A DNA stretch of 63,734 bases from contig DABJ01000022.1 in assembly GCA_002102825.1 (NCBI GenBank), positions 1,860 through 65,593 on the forward strand, in the 5' to 3' direction. The first letter of the stretch is position 1. The number at the start of each line of letters is the position of its first letter. Shown here piece after piece: positions 61,165 to 63,734 of the stretch. This stretch comes from Candidatus Gastranaerophilales bacterium HUM_12. Its GTDB lineage: Bacteria > Cyanobacteriota > Vampirovibrionia > Gastranaerophilales > Gastranaerophilaceae. The notes under the pieces were generated by a model that worked only from the letters and a program-made list of their open reading frames with translations, was not told the DNA's origin and did not search any database. The position numbers and the translations under genes were made by a program.

Positions 61165-61239
61165 TTGGAGTGGATTTAAAAGTTAATTAAAAGATATGCT
61201 ATTCATTTTGTATGTAGCATATCTTTTCTATATTCTATC

Positions 61240-61268
61240 TTGACATCTTTGTTTGTATCACGTATATT
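61240..61268 (+). promoter_or_regulatory. Promoter of tRNA-Cys
   Basis: TTGACA (61240-61245), 17-bp spacer, TATATT (61263-61268), 15 bp before the tRNA. A near-consensus promoter. Confidence 0.75.
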
Positions 61269-61283
61269 ATAAATACGGTTTGT

Positions 61284-61355
61284 GGCGACATGGCCAAGTG
61301 GTAAGGCAGAAGCCTGCAAAGCTTTTATCCCCCAGTTCGAATCTGGGTGTCGCCT
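61284..61355 (+). tRNA. tRNA-Cys (GCA)
   Basis: A 72-nt tRNA. The acceptor pairs GGCGACA with TGTCGCC, discriminator T. The anticodon loop CTGCAAA carries anticodon GCA. T-loop GTTCGAA. CCA is not encoded. It has its own promoter and terminator. Confidence 0.95.
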
Positions 61356-61391
61356 TTTTTAATTAAAAAAAGAAGAATTAAGAAGAAAAGA

Positions 61392-61424
61392 TGACGATTT
61401 TGTTTCAATATCGTCAATTTTTTT
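61392..61424 (+). terminator. Terminator after tRNA-Cys
   Basis: TGACGAT (61392) / ATCGTCA (61410-61416) stem followed by a run of seven T's. Confidence 0.75.
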
Positions 61425-61544
61425 GCCTAAATTCTGAATGTAAATATATGTAACAAAGCTCTGTAAAAAGTTAAAGTTTCTCAGGGATAAATCCGATACA
61501 TAATATGTAATTAGAAAGAAAAAACTTTAAGGAGTGTAGTTAAA

Positions 61545-61754
61545 ATGTCTGAGAAAAAGATTATGGATGTAGAAGATTTAATGCTTGATTATGCAGAAAT
61601 GACCAGTTTTGATTTTGGGTCATTGACTAATGAAGAAATGAATACTTTGAACAAAATTACTAATAATGAATATATGAAAAAGCCAATGGCATTTAAGTAT
61701 GGTAATTTCAAATTGTCTGACTTTTTCCACTCATTATTATCAGATGAAGGCTAA
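61545..61754 (+). CDS. Small hypothetical protein (69 aa)
   Basis: A 69-residue acidic protein ('MDVEDLMLDYAEMTSFDFGS'). RBS AAGGAG. The next small gene follows by 27 bp with its own ribosome binding site, so the two probably form an operon. No domain recognised. Confidence 0.6.
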   Translation: MSEKKIMDVEDLMLDYAEMTSFDFGSLTNEEMNTLNKITNNEYMKKPMAFKYGNFKLSDFFHSLLSDEG

Positions 61755-61781
61755 TAGCTGAAGATTTTGGAGATATGTGAT

Positions 61782-62015
61782 ATGAACGAAAAACAATTGT
61801 TTGAAGCAGGCTGTTTTTTACCGTCTTGGGCAGAAGATGTTCAAGAAACAGAACAAATGCCTATTTCACAGGCTTATGTTTCTCGAAATAAAGACCTTCA
61901 AACATTATTATCAGAACTTGATGAAATTAAAGACCGAATTCAAGAAATCAAAGCCAGAGAATGGCACCTTACAAAGTTATTGAATTTCTACAAAAATGAC
62001 TTTGCTAAGGAGTAA
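61782..62015 (+). CDS. Small coiled-coil protein (77 aa)
   Basis: A 77-residue protein, ATG at 61782 chosen because GGAG lies 9 nt upstream (an in-frame TTG at 61767 would overlap that site). The second half is a coiled coil ('LQTLLSELDEIKDRIQEIKA'). It follows the 69-aa gene and may bind it. Function unknown. Confidence 0.6.
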   Translation: MNEKQLFEAGCFLPSWAEDVQETEQMPISQAYVSRNKDLQTLLSELDEIKDRIQEIKAREWHLTKLLNFYKNDFAKE

Positions 62016-62052
62016 CGACTACCAGACATTTATTTAACGTTAAATCAATTTT

Positions 62053-62078
62053 AAGCCATAAATTTTTATTTATGGCTT
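62053..62078 (+). terminator. Terminator of the small-protein operon
   Basis: AAGCCATAAA / TTTATGGCTT stem with T-rich loop and T run. A second hairpin ACCAATCT / AGATTGGT at 62098-62121 follows and may serve the opposite strand. Confidence 0.7.
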
Positions 62079-62173
62079 TTTCGTATATAAAATAAAAACC
62101 AATCTATATTTCAAGATTGGTCTTTTCGCTGTTTCGGGATTTTGCGATTACACAAGGATTTTACTTTGGTAAA

Positions 62174-62413
62174 TTAAGCTGTTTTTCTCTTTTCAATAGG
62201 CTCCCCAATTGTTTCTAAAAGTGTGTCAATTACTTTTGGCATTTGGCAGATGAAAGAATAATGTCCGTTTGCTAAAGAACATTTTTTGCAGTTGCAATTT
62301 ATTGAATAGCATTCCAAAGCTTGTTCTGTCCAATTTTGTGTAATTGACTCAGACATCTCATCATTCCCCGGCAAATATAGTTCTAAATCCTCTTCAGATA
62401 TAATCCTATCCAT
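62174..62413 (-). CDS. Small cysteine-cluster protein (79 aa)
   Basis: A 79-residue protein with five clustered cysteines: 'ECYSINCNCKKCSLANGHYS', then 'FICQMPKVIDTLLETIG'. The spacing C-x4-C-x-C-x2-C-x10-C suggests a metal or iron-sulfur site. The N-terminus is acidic. RBS GGGAGGG about 7 nt upstream on the minus strand. A small redox or regulatory protein is possible; no family recognised. Confidence 0.6.
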   Translation of the reverse strand: MDRIISEEDLELYLPGNDEMSESITQNWTEQALECYSINCNCKKCSLANGHYSFICQMPKVIDTLLETIGEPIEKRKTA

Positions 62414-62502
62414 ACTGCCCTCCCAAATTTCGTCAATAAACTACCCAGTCTTATTTTACTTGTTTAAAGTTTGATTTTAATCCTCTAAATATATGAGATT
62501 TG

Positions 62503-62532
62503 AAAAGGACTGAAACTTAATCCAGTCCTTTT
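62503..62532 (-). terminator. Terminator of the right-edge gene
   Basis: AAAAGGACTG (62503) / CAGTCCTTTT (62523-62532), 10-bp stem with a 10-nt loop, located just after the minus-strand stop at 62557 and ending in T's on that strand. Confidence 0.75.
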
Positions 62533-62556
62533 ATTAAACAGTTTTAATAATAAGGT

Positions 62557-63734
62557 TTAATCAAAACTTTTTACAAGTTCACCATTTTTGTTGAATTCCA
62601 TGTAAGTATGTTTGCCCTTGTTTGATTCGCCATAAACCATTGCACCATTTTTGTTATAGATCAATTCTTTTTCTGACTCGCCATTTTTAACTCGTACAGA
62701 TTTTGAACCGTCATCATCGTATTCAGTTGTTTTTGTTCCGCCGTTTGGCAATTTGTCTTCAATCACATAACTTTTTGTGCCATTAATATTTTCATTGTAG
62801 AAAAATATTGTTGAACCATTTTCTTTGTTAATAACTCCTAAACTTCCGTCCGGATTGAATAAATGTGTTACTTTTCCATCTCTGGTTTCGGTTTCAATTT
62901 TTTCTAATGCACCATTTGAGTAATATGATTTTTCGCCTTGAATTCCTTTTGGGTCATAGCCAAGGACAAATGGTTGAGCAGGTGTTAATTCTGGGTCTGC
63001 TAAAGGATTGATTCCTGTAGTATTTTCGATTGGTAAATTTTGTCCGTTTGTAATTCGGATTGGTTTACCGTTTTTGTATTCTGTGGTTTTAAATTCGCCT
63101 GTTTTGTTGTCTTTTGTGTCAACGTATTTGATTTGTCCATCTTTGCTAAAACAAGTTAATCTTGTGCTGTCTGTAACTTCGCATATTTCAAGAATGCTTG
63201 AATGACCCTTTGGAACTGCGGTGTAGATTTTTTTAAATCCGTCAGGTCCATATTCAAATTCTTCTGTTGATTCAAGTTTTCCTTGGTAATAATGAGATGC
63301 TTTTTGAACTTTTCCATCAGAATTCAATTCTACAATATTTGTTTCTACATTTTTAGGGTTGCTTTCACTTCCCGCAAAGTTAAAGTTCTTTTGGATTTTT
63401 GTCAATTTACCTGTTTGATTGTTATAGTATTTAATTTCGCTAACAGCTTTTTCCGGATTAGAAATATCCATTTTGTAAACAACAGTTTCTTTGTCTTGTT
63501 TATCAACGATTGAATTTAATGTTCCTTGTGAGTTATAAATTTTTTCACCTTTAATATCTTTTATCGACTCAGGTGTAATAATAACAGGAACAAGAGGCTC
63601 CATTTTCTTTTGTTCTGTTGGTTTTGAAATGTTTGCTTGATTATAAGCTGCCATTGCGTCCATTCCGCTCATTTGAACATCTGGAGATGTTTGTTGTTGA
63701 GGTTGTGGCGGATAGATTGTTTCTGTTGTATAAC
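62557..63734 (-). CDS. Repeat-rich protein, cut by the window edge
   Basis: At least 392 residues; the frame stays open to the window end, so the true start lies outside. Upstream of the ATG at 63672 the frame reads YTTETIYPPQPQQQTSPDVQ, then MSGMDAMAAYNQAN, a head type I associate with Gastranaerophilales. The body has short beta repeats ('KGEKIYNSQGTLNSI', 'SHYYQGKLESTEEFEYGPDG', 'NGGTKTTEYDDDGSKSV'), like MORN or YD/YwqK-type repeats. It may be a surface or binding protein. No enzyme motif is seen. Confidence 0.7.
   Translation of the reverse strand, partial: YTTETIYPPQPQQQTSPDVQMSGMDAMAAYNQANISKPTEQKKMEPLVPVIITPESIKDIKGEKIYNSQGTLNSIVDKQDKETVVYKMDISNPEKAVSEIKYYNNQTGKLTKIQKNFNFAGSESNPKNVETNIVELNSDGKVQKASHYYQGKLESTEEFEYGPDGFKKIYTAVPKGHSSILEICEVTDSTRLTCFSKDGQIKYVDTKDNKTGEFKTTEYKNGKPIRITNGQNLPIENTTGINPLADPELTPAQPFVLGYDPKGIQGEKSYYSNGALEKIETETRDGKVTHLFNPDGSLGVINKENGSTIFFYNENINGTKSYVIEDKLPNGGTKTTEYDDDGSKSVRVKNGESEKELIYNKNGAMVYGESNKGKHTYMEFNKNGELVKSFD

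Noticed and set aside
1..63734. CRISPR array or diversity-generating retroelement
   Set aside because: No regularly spaced direct repeats, no cas genes and no reverse transcriptase were found.

Overview
The window looks like a chromosome segment of a non-photosynthetic, gut-type relative of Cyanobacteria (Vampirovibrionia/Melainabacteria, most likely order Gastranaerophilales). This placement is inferred from gene content. Signs of an anaerobic fermenter are a class III ribonucleotide reductase (nrdDG), the [FeFe]-hydrogenase maturase HydF, and a flavodiiron protein with ferritin. The F1 beta and epsilon genes stand alone as an atpD-atpC pair, which is the cyanobacterial/plastid arrangement. 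Lipid export genes (lptB, lptF/G) imply an outer membrane. Several large low-complexity proteins with starts such as MGLATAQARLLTITARKSD and MSGMDAMAAYNQAN are of a type I associate with Gastranaerophilales. Base composition is very AT-rich throughout.

Region 1 (1-12.3 kb) is an accessory/defence island. It begins with two phage-like genes (an integrase-core-like protein and a terminase-small-subunit-like HTH protein). Next come an McrBC type IV restriction pair whose McrB carries an EVE-like domain, a patch of small hypothetical genes with one nonsense-broken gene, and a minus-strand cassette. That cassette contains a HEPN-motif protein, a fused nuclease-methyltransferase, a two-domain specificity subunit and a second HEPN-motif protein. 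A hipBA-type toxin-antitoxin operon with palindromic operators closes the island. The HEPN-flanked restriction-modification cassette is the best candidate here for an undescribed defence system.

Region 2 (12.5-29.9 kb) holds a divergent DXS-like gene followed by a carboxymuconolactone-decarboxylase-like gene, a methyltransferase/acyltransferase pair, nrdDG behind a long structured leader resembling a cobalamin riboswitch, a Xer recombinase, a TPR protein, engB, adenine deaminase, a degenerate M48-type metalloprotease that has lost its zinc site, a six-hairpin-type protein and a GGDEF diguanylate cyclase.

Region 3 (30-49.8 kb) holds TPR and AMIN-domain envelope proteins, era, an orphan sugar-binding protein, a small XRE regulator with an operator half inside its own coding sequence, lptB-lptF/G plus a phosphodiester glycosidase, an aminotransferase/EamA/exonuclease run, the fprA-ftn oxygen-defence operon, an hsp20 and tRNA-Leu(GAG).

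Region 4 (50-63.7 kb) holds atpDC, a split chromate transporter, lineage-type hypothetical proteins, rpsO, hydF, a ROK glucokinase, tRNA-Cys(GCA), and at the right edge a repeat-rich gene cut by the window end.

Two regulatory themes recur. At least six genes have a -10-like hexamer only 6-7 nt before the ATG and no Shine-Dalgarno, suggesting leaderless mRNAs. At least six operon joints are TAATG stop-start overlaps. A dispersed repeat built on the core GATTCTTCGG...AGAATGAC occurs near 37.5 kb and, as a 15-bp inverted-repeat-bounded element, near 59.1 kb.
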